64,000 bases of DNA from NCBI RefSeq assembly GCF_000336995.1, contig NZ_AOJI01000017.1, positions 348,932 through 412,931 on the forward strand, given 5' to 3'. Each line of letters opens with the position of its first letter. The stretch's first letter is position 1. The notes beneath the pieces are model-generated. The model was given only the letters and a program-made list of their open reading frames with translations. It ran no database searches and was not told the origin of the DNA. This DNA is from Halorubrum aidingense JCM 13560. GTDB taxonomy: Archaea; Halobacteriota; Halobacteria; Halobacteriales; Haloferacaceae. Both the position numbers and the translations under genes were made by a program. This document shows positions 20,654 through 29,874 of this stretch, one piece after another.

Positions 20654-23452
20654 TCAGTCGACGCGGTCAGCGACGTCGACTCCGGTTATCTCGAAACGAG
20701 CGCCGGTGGCGACGACGTTCGCTGTGCCGGCCGCCGACTCCACACCGGCGTCGTCCGCCGCGTCGGCGACCGCGACCTCCCACCCGTGGGCGTCCGCCAC
20801 CTGCTCGACGATCCGCAGCCCGAAGCCGGTTCCTGTCCGCGTCGTCGACACGCCGGCGTCGAACACCGAATCGCGGATATCCTCGGGGATACCCGGACCG
20901 TCGTCGGCGACGTAAAAGCCGGTTCCGTCGTCGAGCGCGCCGATCGTCACCGTCACGTCGTCGCCACCGTGTTCGATCGCGTTGCGGATCAGGTTCTCGA
21001 GGAGCTGCTGGAGGCGGCTCTCGTCGGCTTCCAGCCGCAGGTCCGCCGCGACCGTCAGCGTCGCCGCCGCGGTGTCGACGTTCAGCCAACAGGCCTCGGC
21101 GACCGCCGACAGGCTGACCGTGCTCGTCTCGCTGACTCGCTGGCCCTCCCGGGCGAGCGTGAGCAGGTCGCCGATCAGCGTGTCCATGCGATCGTGGGCT
21201 CGGCCGGCGGCGTCGAGGTGCTCCGAGTCGTACTCCTCGCGCGCCAGTTCGACGCGGCCCTGCGCGACGTTGAGCGGGTTCCGGAGGTCGTGTGAAACGA
21301 CGCTGGCGAACTCCGCCAGCCGGTCGTTCTGTCGCTCCAGTTCCGCGCTCCGCTCGTGGAGGCGCCGAGTTCGCGCCTCGGCGTCGAACGCCGTCTCGGC
21401 CGCCGTCGCGAGAATCCGGGCGAGGAACTCGTCAGTCGCGTCGAACACGTCGGGCGCCGTCTCACCGATCGAGATGGTTCCGGTGTCGCCGATCGGGAGG
21501 ATCATCAGGCTCCGGAGCCCCGTGCCGGAGTCGAGCGCCTCCACGGTCTCGATGTCGTCGTACACGTGCGGCTCGCCCGACTCGAACGCCGCCCAGTTGA
21601 GGCTCCCGTCGTCGGGCGTGAAGAGACTGCGCGGCGGGAGGAGGTCGTCGGCGATGTCCGAGACCGCAATGGGGGCGAGACCGCCGGCCGCCTCGTCGTG
21701 GAGCCGGACCGTCGCCACCGAGAAGCCGAGCACGTCTTCGGCGGCGGCGATAACGCGGTCGGCGATCTCCTCGCGCGAGCCCGCGCGGATCAGGCTTCGC
21801 GTGGCGTCGTGAAGCCCCTCTAACCGGGACTCGCGGACGACGCGGTCGAGCGCCGCTTCGAGGTGGTTCGCCACGATCTCGGCGATGAGCACGTCGGTCT
21901 CAGTGAACGCGTTCTGAGTCGGCGCCGAGATGATGAAGAGCCCGTGGTCCCCGATCGGATGGAGCACGATGCTCTCGGTCGGCGTCTCCTCGGTGAGCCG
22001 GTCGGACGCCGACAGCTCTCCGATGGCGATCGGCTCGTCTCCTCGGTAAGCCTCCCAGGCGAGCGCGGCGCGAGACCCGGCGGGGGCGTCGCGATCGTAC
22101 GACGGCAGATCGTCGAAGAACGTCGCCACGGAGTCGGCGAGGGCGGTCGGTTCGAGGCGATCGCCCGCTTCGTTGAGGAGGTGGATACCGCTGAGTTCCG
22201 CCCCGACGATCTCGTCGACCGCGTCGACCGCCAGCCGCGTCGTCTCCGCTATCGTCCGCGTGTAGTTGAGCTGCTGTGTCCACTCGCGGAGCTGCGCCAA
22301 CTTCCGCTCGCGTCGCTTCCGCTCCGCGACGTCCCGCGTGTTGATCACGTACCCGGCGACCGCACCGCCGTCGAGCCTGTTGCTCCCGACGGATTCGAGC
22401 CACCGGTACTCGCCGTCGGCGCACCGAAACCGGTATTCGACGGCCGGGTACCCGGGGTCGTCGCCGGTCGTCCCGCCGAACGTCTCCTCGAACGTCTCCT
22501 CGAACGACTCCATTGCGGCGTCGCGGTCGTCCGGGTGGACGTACTCGAAGGCCGGCTCACCGTACAGCGACTCGGGCTCGTACCCGATGATCTCCTCGGC
22601 AGACGGGCTCAGGTACCGGAACCGCCCGGCCTCGTCGAGCACGGTGACGATGTCGGTCGAGTGCTCGACGAACGCCCGGTGTCTGTCGCGCTCGCTGACG
22701 TCCCTGACGATGCCGACGAACCGGCGCTCGCCGTCCTCCTCGAACTCGCCGAACGAGATGGAAAGCGAAAGCCCGCGGCCGTCGCGGTGTCGGCCGGGGA
22801 GTTCGACGGCCGACCAATCGATCGACGGGTCGTCCGTTTGGAGGTAGCGCTCGACGCCATAGCGGTGCTGTTCGCGTCGGTCCGCCGGCATCAGCGTCTC
22901 CACCGATTCGCCCACGAGCGTCTCGGGGTCGTACCCGAACAACCGCTCGACGGCGGGGTTCGCAAAGCGGATCGTCCCGTCCGCGTCGATGGTGATGATC
23001 GCGTCCATCGAGTGGGCGGTGATCGCTTGGAGGTGCGCCTGCGTTCGCTCGGCCTCGCGTTCGAGCCGGCGTTTCTCGACCGCCTCGACGATCCGGTTCG
23101 CTAAGATCTCGTACTGCTCCGTGCCGCCCGCCTTCTGGAGGTAGTCGGTGACCCCCGCGGAGATCGCGTCGCTCGCGACGGCCTCCGACCCCTTGCCGGT
23201 GTACAGAATGAACGGGAGGTCCGGGTCCCGGTCCCGAACCGACCGGAGGAACTCGATCCCGTTCGGCCCGGGCATGTCGTGGTCCGAGACGATACAATCG
23301 ACGGCGCGATCGTCGAGGACGCGGAGGCCCTCGGTCGCGTCGGTCGCCGTGTCGACCGCGATCCGGTCGTCCTCGCGCTCGAGGAACGACGCGGTGAGCC
23401 CCACGAGGTCCGGGTCGTCGTCGACGTGAAGCACGCGGATCTGGTCGACCAT
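20654..23452 (-). CDS. Hybrid sensor kinase: receiver-PAS-PAS-GAF-GAF-histidine kinase
   Basis: This 932-residue soluble protein begins with a receiver domain whose phosphoacceptor is D57 (VSDHDMPG). It continues with two PAS domains (first AITAHSMDAIITIDADGTIRF, second AFVEHSTDIVTVLDEAGRFR), each followed by PAC-like segments. Two GAF-like domains span about residues 390-710. The kinase core has H-box VVSHDLRNPLNVA, N-box LENLIRNAIEHGG and G-box ADDGPGIPEDIRD. No membrane helix is seen, so it probably senses cytoplasmic redox, light or ligand cues. This bacterio-opsin-activator-like layout is common in haloarchaea. GTTATATC at 23476-23483 lies 24-31 bases before ATG. Confidence 0.93.
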   Translation of the reverse strand: MVDQIRVLHVDDDPDLVGLTASFLEREDDRIAVDTATDATEGLRVLDDRAVDCIVSDHDMPGPNGIEFLRSVRDRDPDLPFILYTGKGSEAVASDAISAGVTDYLQKAGGTEQYEILANRIVEAVEKRRLEREAERTQAHLQAITAHSMDAIITIDADGTIRFANPAVERLFGYDPETLVGESVETLMPADRREQHRYGVERYLQTDDPSIDWSAVELPGRHRDGRGLSLSISFGEFEEDGERRFVGIVRDVSERDRHRAFVEHSTDIVTVLDEAGRFRYLSPSAEEIIGYEPESLYGEPAFEYVHPDDRDAAMESFEETFEETFGGTTGDDPGYPAVEYRFRCADGEYRWLESVGSNRLDGGAVAGYVINTRDVAERKRRERKLAQLREWTQQLNYTRTIAETTRLAVDAVDEIVGAELSGIHLLNEAGDRLEPTALADSVATFFDDLPSYDRDAPAGSRAALAWEAYRGDEPIAIGELSASDRLTEETPTESIVLHPIGDHGLFIISAPTQNAFTETDVLIAEIVANHLEAALDRVVRESRLEGLHDATRSLIRAGSREEIADRVIAAAEDVLGFSVATVRLHDEAAGGLAPIAVSDIADDLLPPRSLFTPDDGSLNWAAFESGEPHVYDDIETVEALDSGTGLRSLMILPIGDTGTISIGETAPDVFDATDEFLARILATAAETAFDAEARTRRLHERSAELERQNDRLAEFASVVSHDLRNPLNVAQGRVELAREEYDSEHLDAAGRAHDRMDTLIGDLLTLAREGQRVSETSTVSLSAVAEACWLNVDTAAATLTVAADLRLEADESRLQQLLENLIRNAIEHGGDDVTVTIGALDDGTGFYVADDGPGIPEDIRDSVFDAGVSTTRTGTGFGLRIVEQVADAHGWEVAVADAADDAGVESAAGTANVVATGARFEITGVDVADRVD

Positions 23453-23475
23453 CCTCTATCTGTACAGACGACGCC

Positions 23476-23483
23476 GATATAAC
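23476..23483 (-). promoter_or_regulatory. TATA box of the hybrid sensor kinase gene
   Basis: Minus-strand GTTATATC lies 24-31 bases upstream of the ATG at 23452, in the leaderless-promoter position, in a short AT-rich stretch. Confidence 0.5.
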
Positions 23484-23532
23484 AATTTGGCCGATCGACG
23501 CACGTGGAGCGACCCCGACCGCGGGGACGCCC

Positions 23533-23979
23533 CTACGCGTCGTCGGCGACGGGACGGAACACGACCAGCGGCTTCCCGTCGGTCGCCCGCTCCTCGACGC
23601 CGGCGCCGACCGACCGTCCGACCGCGACCGCGTCGAGCTCGGGCTCGACCCCGCGGAGCACCCCGGTGAGTCGAACCGGGCCGAACTCGGCGATCGCGCT
23701 CACGTACGGGGCGTCGTCGGCGAACTCGGGCGACGGGACGTGGACCACGCTGAACGTCTCGACGGTCCCCGTCTCGGGGAGCGGCTCCCGGGAGAGCGCC
23801 GTCGACCCGCAGTCCGGACAGACCCGTCTCGGGGGCAGCGAGCCGTGGCCGTCCGGGCAGACGAGCGCGTACCCGTCGCCGTCGGCGAGGGCGTCGAGCC
23901 ACTCGTCGTGCCCGGCGTTCCCCGGCCGCGACTCGCCGCCGTCCGCGCGCACCTCGTCGCCCGCGGATCGGTCGGTCAT
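23533..23979 (-). CDS. Zn-ribbon / OB-fold protein (DUF35), thiolase partner
   Basis: A 148-residue acyl-CoA-associated protein. Residues about 39-60 hold a zinc ribbon (VCPDGHGSLPPRRVCPDCGS), followed by a DUF35 OB-fold with ETFSVVHVPSPEF and VRLTGVLRG. DUF35 proteins sit next to thiolase-like enzymes and in archaea form a complex with acetoacetyl-CoA thiolase and HMG-CoA synthase, helping channel acyl-CoA. The ATG overlaps the thiolase stop as ATGA, so the two should be made together. Confidence 0.87.
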   Translation of the reverse strand: MTDRSAGDEVRADGGESRPGNAGHDEWLDALADGDGYALVCPDGHGSLPPRRVCPDCGSTALSREPLPETGTVETFSVVHVPSPEFADDAPYVSAIAEFGPVRLTGVLRGVEPELDAVAVGRSVGAGVEERATDGKPLVVFRPVADDA

Positions 23980-25142
23980 TCCGCCACCTCCAGCACGTGG
24001 ACGACCGCGCTGGCGACCGTGCCGCCGGCGTTGTGAGCGACGCCGACTTCCGCGTCGGCGACGTGCTCGCTGTTCGGGTGGTCGCCCCGTAGCAGGCGAG
24101 TCAGCTCCGCGATCTGCGAGCCGCCGGTCGCCCCCACCGGGTGTCCTTTCGCTTTGAGACCCCCGGAGAGGTTCACGGGGAGGTCGCCGTCGGCGGTCGT
24201 CACGCCGTCGCGGGCGGCGCGGATTCCCTCGCCGGGCGCGAAGAAGCCGAGCGACTCCACCGCCAGCACCTCCGCGATGGTGAAACAGTCGTGGACCTCA
24301 GCGACGTCGACGTCGGCAGCCTCCACACCGGCGTCGGCGTAGGCAGCGGCCGCCGCGTCGTCGGCGGCGGGCGTACGTGCGAGGTGATCTCTGTCCGCGA
24401 GCGCCATCCGATCCGTTCCCTGGCCGGTGCCGGTCACCGCGACGGGGGCGTCAACGTCGTGCGTCTCGGCGTATTCCTCGGAGACTATCACGAGCGCGCT
24501 CGCGCCGTCGGTGATCGGACACGCGTCGTACAGGTGAAGCGGCTCGGCGACGGGCGGCGCCGACAGGGCGTCCTCGACGGACACTTCCCGTCGGTACTGT
24601 GCGTACTCGTTCGGGAGGGCGTTCTCGTGGTTCTTCGACGCGACGTGCGCGAGGTCCCGGCGGCTCCCGCCGTACGCGTCGAAGTAGGCGCTCGCCATCA
24701 GCGCGTACGCGCCGGGGAACGTCACGCCCGCGCGCACTTCGAAGAGGTCGTCGGCGGCGATGGCGAGCGCCTCCGTCACCTCGTCGGTCGGCAGGTTGGT
24801 CATCCGCTCCATTCCCCCGGCGAGGACCACGTCGGCGTCGCCCGCGCGAACGGTCCGGACCGCCTCGCGAACGGCGACGCCGGCGGAGGCACACGCCTCC
24901 TCGTAGCGCGTCGCCGGGCAGTCGAGGCCCGCGGCCTCCGCCATCAGCGGGGCCTGGTGGCCCTGGTGCTCGGCGAGCGCGCCCATGAAGTTGCCGTAGT
25001 TCAGTTCCTCGACGTCCCCGCGCGGGACGCCGGCGTCGTCGAGCGCTCGCAGCGCGGCCGTCGCGAACAGATCGCGGCCGGTTCGGTCCGGGTGGCTCCC
25101 GAAGTGGGTGAGCCCGACGCCCGCGACGCGTGCTTCGGTCAT
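23976..25142 (-). CDS. Thiolase family protein (acetyl-CoA acetyltransferase-like)
   Basis: This 388-residue enzyme belongs to the SCP2/archaeal thiolase branch. The nucleophilic cysteine lies in YEEACASAGVAVREAV near residue 88. AEVHDCFTIAE supplies the catalytic histidine, and the C-terminal KAKGHPVGATGGSQ motif is conserved. It would condense or cleave acyl-CoAs, possibly acetoacetyl-CoA. ATG 25142 is the first start after a TATA box at 25167-25174; an in-frame upstream start is too close to that box. Its stop overlaps the DUF35 start. Confidence 0.9.
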   Translation of the reverse strand: MTEARVAGVGLTHFGSHPDRTGRDLFATAALRALDDAGVPRGDVEELNYGNFMGALAEHQGHQAPLMAEAAGLDCPATRYEEACASAGVAVREAVRTVRAGDADVVLAGGMERMTNLPTDEVTEALAIAADDLFEVRAGVTFPGAYALMASAYFDAYGGSRRDLAHVASKNHENALPNEYAQYRREVSVEDALSAPPVAEPLHLYDACPITDGASALVIVSEEYAETHDVDAPVAVTGTGQGTDRMALADRDHLARTPAADDAAAAAYADAGVEAADVDVAEVHDCFTIAEVLAVESLGFFAPGEGIRAARDGVTTADGDLPVNLSGGLKAKGHPVGATGGSQIAELTRLLRGDHPNSEHVADAEVGVAHNAGGTVASAVVHVLEVAE

Positions 25143-25166
25143 GCATGAACGATAATCGGGGATCGG

Positions 25167-25174
25167 TTTATAAA
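25167..25174 (-). promoter_or_regulatory. TATA box of the thiolase-DUF35 operon
   Basis: TTTATAAA lies 25-32 bases before the thiolase ATG 25142, which fits a leaderless transcript. Confidence 0.65.
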
Positions 25175-25265
25175 TTCGCAAAGCAAAAGCCCGCGGCGTC
25201 GTCCGCGAGTGGACGTCACCGCTGCCGGAATCGGTGGGTACCTGTCGATCGCGATCGAGCCGAGA

Positions 25266-26018
25266 CTAGCCGATGTACCGCAGGTCGTCGTCCGGCACCG
25301 CCGGCCCCTCCTGCATCTCGCGGATCTTGCCGACGACTTCCTCCATCTCCTCGGCGCGGTCTTCCAGGCTCTCGTAGTCGACGGTGAACTCCAGCACCGT
25401 TTCGAGGATTTCGAGCACCGCGCGGGCGCTCTTCGGGTCGACGAGGTAGCCGCTCGTCTCGCCCATCAGGCAGGCGGCGTCGAATCCGCGGCGGCCGCCG
25501 AGGCCGAGCACGAGCCCCGAGACGCCGACGATGCCGCCGGCCGGTTCGTCGGGGCGGAACTCGACACCGGCGTCTTTCAGCGCTTCGACGAGATCGACGT
25601 CGGAGACCGCGCCGAGGACGGTGTACTCCTCGACGAGTTCGCCGGTCGGGACGCCTCCGAGCGCGAACGCGCGCTCGGCGCCGAACTCCTCGGCGACGTC
25701 GAGGAACGTCGTCGTCAGCGTGTAGTGGCCCGCGTTCGAGCCGGCCTGGTGGTCACCGGTCAACACGAGCATGTCGGCGCCGTCGGTCTCGACGGCGTGG
25801 AACTCGGCGCAGGTCAGCTCGGCGACGCCGTCGCCGTCGACGTTCACCTGCGGCGGGAACTCGGTGGTGTACACGCGGCGAACCAGTTCGCTGTCGAACT
25901 CCTCTAAGAGGTGTTCCGCCGCGAGCTTCCCCACGTGGCCGACGCCCGGCAACCCCTCGATGAGCACCGGGTCGTCGAGCTCCGGCGTCGCGACCTCGTC
26001 GATCTCGATGTCGTCCAT
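25266..26018 (-). CDS. PAC2 family protein (proteasome assembly chaperone-like)
   Basis: A 250-residue cytoplasmic protein of the PAC2/COG2047 family. The fold signature appears in DPVLIEGLPGVGHVGKLAAEHL, then VLTGDHQAGSNAGHYTLTT, GGVPTGELVEEYTVLGAVSDVD and GGIVGVSGLVLGLGGRRGFDA. The family includes eukaryotic proteasome assembly factors and uncharacterised archaeal ATP-grasp-associated proteins. It is the last gene of the eL42-eS27-aIF2alpha-Nop10 cluster, 109 bases after nop10. A role in assembling or guarding the proteasome is inference from the family only. Confidence 0.85.
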   Translation of the reverse strand: MDDIEIDEVATPELDDPVLIEGLPGVGHVGKLAAEHLLEEFDSELVRRVYTTEFPPQVNVDGDGVAELTCAEFHAVETDGADMLVLTGDHQAGSNAGHYTLTTTFLDVAEEFGAERAFALGGVPTGELVEEYTVLGAVSDVDLVEALKDAGVEFRPDEPAGGIVGVSGLVLGLGGRRGFDAACLMGETSGYLVDPKSARAVLEILETVLEFTVDYESLEDRAEEMEEVVGKIREMQEGPAVPDDDLRYIG

Positions 26019-26127
26019 ATCCGACTCATCCGAGCGGCGGTCACAAGAGGGTGGCTATTCCGGCGTCGCGGCCGCGCGGACGGGCACAACAGATCTCGGC
26101 CCGGCTTCTCCGAGACCTTCGGCCCGG

Positions 26128-26310
26128 CTACTCGGCGTCTCGCCGCCGGGCCCGCCGGCGGTATTCCCCGTAGGGATCTTCGGGACTGAACGGCGCGGGA
26201 GCGCTGTTGGCGGTCGGGCCGTCGCACTCGGGACAGCGGTCGCGGAGGGTGTACACCGGGCGGTCGTGGGCGGTCTCCCAGTCGGCACAGACGCGGATGT
26301 CGGATTTCAC
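26128..26310 (-). CDS. nop10: RNA-protein complex protein Nop10
   Basis: Nop10 (60 residues) is a core subunit of archaeal H/ACA RNPs, which guide pseudouridylation of rRNA and bind Cbf5. It has one zinc site, with cysteines in RVCADWE and DRCPECDGPT, and the conserved YTLRDRCP and PAPFSPEDPYGEYRR patterns. It lies 22 bases after the aIF2 alpha stop. The length is usual. Confidence 0.95.
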   Translation of the reverse strand: MKSDIRVCADWETAHDRPVYTLRDRCPECDGPTANSAPAPFSPEDPYGEYRRRARRRDAE

Positions 26311-26331
26311 GGGTAGAAACGTGTGGGACGA

Positions 26332-27132
26332 CTACTCGTCGTCCTCGCGGCGGTCACGGTGGAAGCCACCGATGCCGCCGACGGACTCGATCGCCTCGCG
26401 GGCACGCGCCGCGGCGGCTTCGAGCTGGTCCTCGGCCGTCTTGTAGTCGGGCGCGCGGACCTTGATCCGGTACTCGGGCGAGCCGACGTAGCCGACCTCG
26501 AGGTCGACGCCGTCGGGGACCTCGCCGTTCCCCTCGGCCGCTTCGAGGGCGGCCTTCACGTCGTCGACGCCGTCAGGCCCCATCGATTCGAGATCGACGT
26601 AGCCGGTCACGTCGACGTACGGGACGGAGACGTTGTCGCGGGCGGCCTCGACGATGGCGTCGAGCGCCTCGTCGTCGATGTCGACCCCCTCGAGCGCCTC
26701 GTCGCCGCTGATCGCGGCCGCCTCGAAGGCGTCGTACAGGGACTCGTACTCGACGAGGAGCGCGTTAGCGACCTCGGTGTAGCGCTCGTCGTCGACGTCC
26801 TCGCCGAGCGCGATGAGCATCCAGTTGTCCGCCTTCTGGGCGTTCTTCCAGGCCTGTATCTTGTCTTTCCGCTGGTGTTCGTTGACGTCTTTGATCGACA
26901 GGTCGATCTGGTTCGAGGACTCGTTGACCTCCAGCACCTTCGCGACGACCGTCTGTCCCTCGCGGACGTGGTCGCGGACGTTCTTGATCCAACCGGACGC
27001 GACCTCGCTGATGTGGCAGAGCCCGCGCTTGTCCTCGTACTCGTCGAGGTCGACGAACACGCCGAAGTCCGCGATTTCGTCGACGTCGCCGACCACGAGT
27101 TCGCCGGGTTCGGGCCAGCCGCTGTACTTCAT
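26332..27132 (-). CDS. aif2a: Translation initiation factor 2 alpha subunit
   Basis: This 266-residue protein is the alpha subunit of archaeal heterotrimeric IF2, which delivers Met-tRNAi. An S1/OB domain opens it ([21 protein letters not shown]...[15 protein letters not shown]), followed by the helical domain ([22 protein letters not shown]) and the alpha-beta C-terminal domain ([21 protein letters not shown]). Its order with eS27, eL42 and Nop10 is conserved in archaea. Confidence 0.97.
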   Translation of the reverse strand: MKYSGWPEPGELVVGDVDEIADFGVFVDLDEYEDKRGLCHISEVASGWIKNVRDHVREGQTVVAKVLEVNESSNQIDLSIKDVNEHQRKDKIQAWKNAQKADNWMLIALGEDVDDERYTEVANALLVEYESLYDAFEAAAISGDEALEGVDIDDEALDAIVEAARDNVSVPYVDVTGYVDLESMGPDGVDDVKAALEAAEGNGEVPDGVDLEVGYVGSPEYRIKVRAPDYKTAEDQLEAAAARAREAIESVGGIGGFHRDRREDDE

Positions 27133-27150
27133 ACGGAGTTGGTGAGGCGG

Positions 27151-27324
27151 TTACCGCGCCTCAACGGTTTCGACGATCTCGCCGTGGAACTCGGCCTCCC
27201 CGCCGGTCGGGGTCGCGAGCGTCGTGCCGCAGACCGCACACGACACGACGGAAGCGGCCTTGCCAAAGACGACCTGTTCGTTCTCGCAGTCGGCGCAGGC
27301 GACGCGGTGGAAATCTCCTGCCAT
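27151..27324 (-). CDS. rps27e: 30S ribosomal protein eS27 (S27e)
   Basis: A 57-residue zinc-finger ribosomal protein with two pairs of cysteines (CADCENEQ and CAVCGTTL) that bind one zinc ion, and the conserved ATPTGG loop. It starts two bases after the eL42 stop and ends 18 bases before aif2a, so it is translated within the same transcript. Confidence 0.95.
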   Translation of the reverse strand: MAGDFHRVACADCENEQVVFGKAASVVSCAVCGTTLATPTGGEAEFHGEIVETVEAR

Positions 27325-27326
27325 GC

Positions 27327-27608
27327 TTACTCCTGGAACGTGAGTCGGCCGGCGCGCCAGCCCTCGCGCATGTGGGCCTTGCCGCAGTCGCCACAGCGGT
27401 AGTTCAGGTGGGTCTTTTTCGTCGGCTTGTCGCCACCGGGCACCTTCGAGTACCCGCCGGCGTTGCCGATCGTCGCGAGCGCACGGCGTCGCTGACGCGC
27501 GTCGCGTTTCATTCCGGTCGCCCGACCCGATCGAACCTTCTCCACTTCGTGCTCCTGGTGGGAGTCACAGTGCGGACAGTACGTGTTGAAACGACGTGGC
27601 ATCTCCAT
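27327..27608 (-). CDS. rpl44e: 50S ribosomal protein eL42 (L44e)
   Basis: The 93-residue protein contacts the tRNA E-site of the large subunit. It begins [14 protein letters not shown] and has a second pair of cysteines in [11 protein letters not shown], together forming the zinc site; [19 protein letters not shown] is a hallmark. ATG 27608 is preferred to the internal ATG two codons later because haloarchaeal homologues start MxMPRRF. It heads the operon rpl44e-rps27e-aif2a-nop10-PAC2; a GTTTTAAG element at 27644-27651 may be its promoter. Confidence 0.96.
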   Translation of the reverse strand: MEMPRRFNTYCPHCDSHQEHEVEKVRSGRATGMKRDARQRRRALATIGNAGGYSKVPGGDKPTKKTHLNYRCGDCGKAHMREGWRAGRLTFQE

Positions 27609-27713
27609 GGATATCTACCTTGGAACGCGGTTCGTCACGGACGCTTAAAACGGGTTTGGTCTGTCTCGGAGCCGCCGGCGCCCGGACCGGGGCGTCGGAC
27701 GGACCGCCGCCAC

Positions 27714-28403
27714 TCAGTCGCGCCACTCCGCGACCGCTCGCACCGGCGACCCGTCGCCGCCTCGGAGCCGGAGCGGGAACGCGTACAGTCGAAACCGATC
27801 GGGGAGCCCGTCGAGCCCGCACAGATTCTCGACGATCGGCAAATTGGCCCGGAAGAGCGTGTCGTGCGCCGGGGTTCCGGCCGGCTCGGCGTCCGTTTCG
27901 GTCGCGCCGTTCGTCTCCGACCCAGTCGGCGTCGGGTCCGGCCCGAACGCGTCGAGGCCGATACCGACGCCGAGATCGCGACACCGCTCGGCCGCCGCTT
28001 CGGTCAGGTACGGGTGGTCGCGGTACCGGTCGGTTCCCCAGTGAGCCGCCCAGCCGGTTCGGAGGACGAGGAGATCGACTACGGGGTCGACCGCGTCCGT
28101 TCCACCCCCGAGCGCGTCCGACAGCGTCGCCGCCCCGATCGGCTCTCGCGGCCTCAGCGGTCGGAGATCGACGAGCCGGGCGGTGAACGCGAACTCGCCC
28201 ACCGCCCGCTCGTCGATCGCGTCCCCGTCGGGGAGCGTGTGTTTGGGCGCGTCGACGTGGGTGCCGGCGTGGGTGCCCGTCCGGAGTTCGCTCGTCGCGT
28301 AGCCGTCCGCCTCGTGGGTGGCGTCGGGCGCCAGCGTCACGTCGGGGTCGCCGGGATACGTCGGCATCCCCGTCTCGATCGGACGCGAGAGGTCACGGAA
28401 CAT
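27714..28403 (-). CDS. Cyclase family protein (kynurenine formamidase-like)
   Basis: A 229-residue metal hydrolase of the cyclase/arylformamidase family. The signature HAGTHVDAPKH near residues 45-55 supplies metal-binding histidines and aspartate, with DLSRPIETGMPTYPGDP at the N-terminus. LVLRTGWAAHWGTD and a central Glu/Thr-rich insertion of about 20 residues (SETNGATETDAE) follow. Family members hydrolyse N-formylkynurenine or related amides and lactones; the substrate here is not determined. Confidence 0.85.
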   Translation of the reverse strand: MFRDLSRPIETGMPTYPGDPDVTLAPDATHEADGYATSELRTGTHAGTHVDAPKHTLPDGDAIDERAVGEFAFTARLVDLRPLRPREPIGAATLSDALGGGTDAVDPVVDLLVLRTGWAAHWGTDRYRDHPYLTEAAAERCRDLGVGIGLDAFGPDPTPTGSETNGATETDAEPAGTPAHDTLFRANLPIVENLCGLDGLPDRFRLYAFPLRLRGGDGSPVRAVAEWRD

Positions 28404-28575
28404 GGCGGGAAGTGGCGACCGCGGCGGTTAAAAAGCGGTGGTGAAATCCGCATTTTCAGTCGCCGATGAGCGTTTGCAGAAACGAACGTACGGCCTGCGG
28501 AAGGACAGTTCACCGTCGATGGCGTTGATGCCCCCCACATTTTCCATCTCCGGAGTGCGTACGGTATGTCAACTC

Positions 28576-29271
28576 ATGGATCTCTTTACTGCCCTTCTCT
28601 ATGGAGTAGGGACGGGGCTTCCGCTGGTCGTAGGAGCCACGGTCGGTGTCTTCTCACGACCGTCACGCCGAATCACTGCCGTCGCTCTCGCGTTCGCGAG
28701 CGGGTCGCTCATCACGGGCCTCTCGTTCGAGTTGTTCGAACCGGCGTTCCGGACCGCAGGTCTCGGTCTCACAACTGCGAGCCTCCTCGTCGGGACCGGA
28801 TTCTACGTCGGGGTGAAGTACGTTGCAAGTGTGCGAAGCGACACGGACGGCGTTCCAATCTTCATCGCCGTCGTTATCGACGGTCTCGCAGAGAACGTCA
28901 CGCTGGGTATGGTTCTTATCGGTGGTGGTCCGGTCGGTGGCCCGCTCGCACTCCTTGCTGGAATTGCGGCGAACAACGTTCCCGAAGCGGTCGTTGGCAC
29001 TTCGCAAATGATCGATAGCGGACGGTCTGCGAAGTGGGTTCTCGGCCTCTGGACAGCGACAGCAATCGGGCTCGTACTCGCGGTCGTCATTGGGTATGCC
29101 GTGTTCTCCGGCGTCAGCGACACGACCCTAGCCCTCATTCGGGGCGCGGGTGGTGGCGCTGTGCTGGCTACTCTGGCTGTGGAGATTATGCCTGACGCGT
29201 ACGACAGCGGTGGCCCGTCGATCGCGTTCGCCACCGCCCTGGGACTTGTCGCTACGTTTGCCCTGTTGTGA
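28576..29271 (+). CDS. ZIP family metal transporter-like membrane protein
   Basis: The 231-residue protein has seven or eight hydrophobic helices. Two helices carry polar metal-site motifs, DGLAENVTLGM and NNVPEAVVGTSQM, matching the HNxPEG/HxxxE motifs of ZIP transporters in altered form (N instead of H). It would import or export Zn2+ or another divalent metal. ATG 28576 starts just before the first helix; the longer reading upstream adds an unlikely soluble leader. Codon use is slightly less G+C-rich than in its neighbours. Confidence 0.75.
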   Translation: MDLFTALLYGVGTGLPLVVGATVGVFSRPSRRITAVALAFASGSLITGLSFELFEPAFRTAGLGLTTASLLVGTGFYVGVKYVASVRSDTDGVPIFIAVVIDGLAENVTLGMVLIGGGPVGGPLALLAGIAANNVPEAVVGTSQMIDSGRSAKWVLGLWTATAIGLVLAVVIGYAVFSGVSDTTLALIRGAGGGAVLATLAVEIMPDAYDSGGPSIAFATALGLVATFALL

Positions 29272-29296
29272 TGCCCCTCGCGTGGCTCTCGATACG

Positions 29297-29332
29297 GGCG
29301 TTGTTTTGTTTCTACAGGCGTTGTTTTGTTTC
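29297..29332. repeat. Two direct repeats of 16 bases
   Basis: ggcgttgttttgtttc occurs at 29297-29312 and 29317-29332, a 20-base period. It lies after the ZIP-like gene and contains T-rich tracts, so it may act as a terminator for the rightward transcript. Confidence 0.6.
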
Positions 29333-29367
29333 CGTCATACGGAGGTGCTGGGGACGGTTCGCCGCCC

Positions 29368-29754
29368 TCAGTGCTCGACGAACTCCACGAGCACGCCGCC
29401 CGTCGACCGCGGATGGAGGAACGCGACCTCGTGGCCCCACGCGCCGGGACGCGGCGCCTCGTCGACGCAGTCAACGCCGAGGTCGCGAGCGCGGTCCAGC
29501 GCCGCCGCGACGTCGTCGGTCGCGAGCGCGACGTGGTGGATCCCCGGCCCCTCGCGGTCGAGGTAGTCCGCGATCGCGCCGTCCGCGGCGGGTTCTAAGA
29601 GTTCGAAGTAGCCGCCGTCGTCGAGTTCGAGGAAGACGACGGACATTCCGTCGAACGTCTCCTCGTGAGCGATCGGCGCGTCGAGCAGTCCGTCGAACAG
29701 GTCGGCGAGATCGGCGGCGTCGCGCGTCGCGACGCCGACGTGGTCGAATCGCAT
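29368..29754 (-). CDS. mce: Methylmalonyl-CoA epimerase
   Basis: Single VOC-domain enzyme of 128 residues that interconverts (S)- and (R)-methylmalonyl-CoA. It begins FDHVGVATRD, with metal histidine in FDHVG, and has YFELLEPAADGAIADYLDREGPG in two pieces, HHVALATDD and the terminal GGVLVEFVEH. It works with the mutase at 30710-32386 to convert propionyl-CoA to succinyl-CoA; the two flank the FNT gene. ATG 29754 follows a TATA box at 29779-29786. Confidence 0.93.
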   Translation of the reverse strand: MRFDHVGVATRDAADLADLFDGLLDAPIAHEETFDGMSVVFLELDDGGYFELLEPAADGAIADYLDREGPGIHHVALATDDVAAALDRARDLGVDCVDEAPRPGAWGHEVAFLHPRSTGGVLVEFVEH

Positions 29755-29778
29755 ACGTCCCCGATCGAGCGCCGGCGA

Positions 29779-29786
29779 CTTATAAA
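29779..29786 (-). promoter_or_regulatory. mce: TATA box of mce
   Basis: Minus-strand TTTATAAG lies 25-32 bases before ATG 29754, as expected for a leaderless transcript. Confidence 0.6.
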
Positions 29787-29874
29787 GACTGAGCGACGGT
29801 GGATTCGGTCCCGTTCCCCGCCGGGATCCAAAGCTTTGGGTACGCTCCGGGAGTAACACAGCGCGACTCCACCA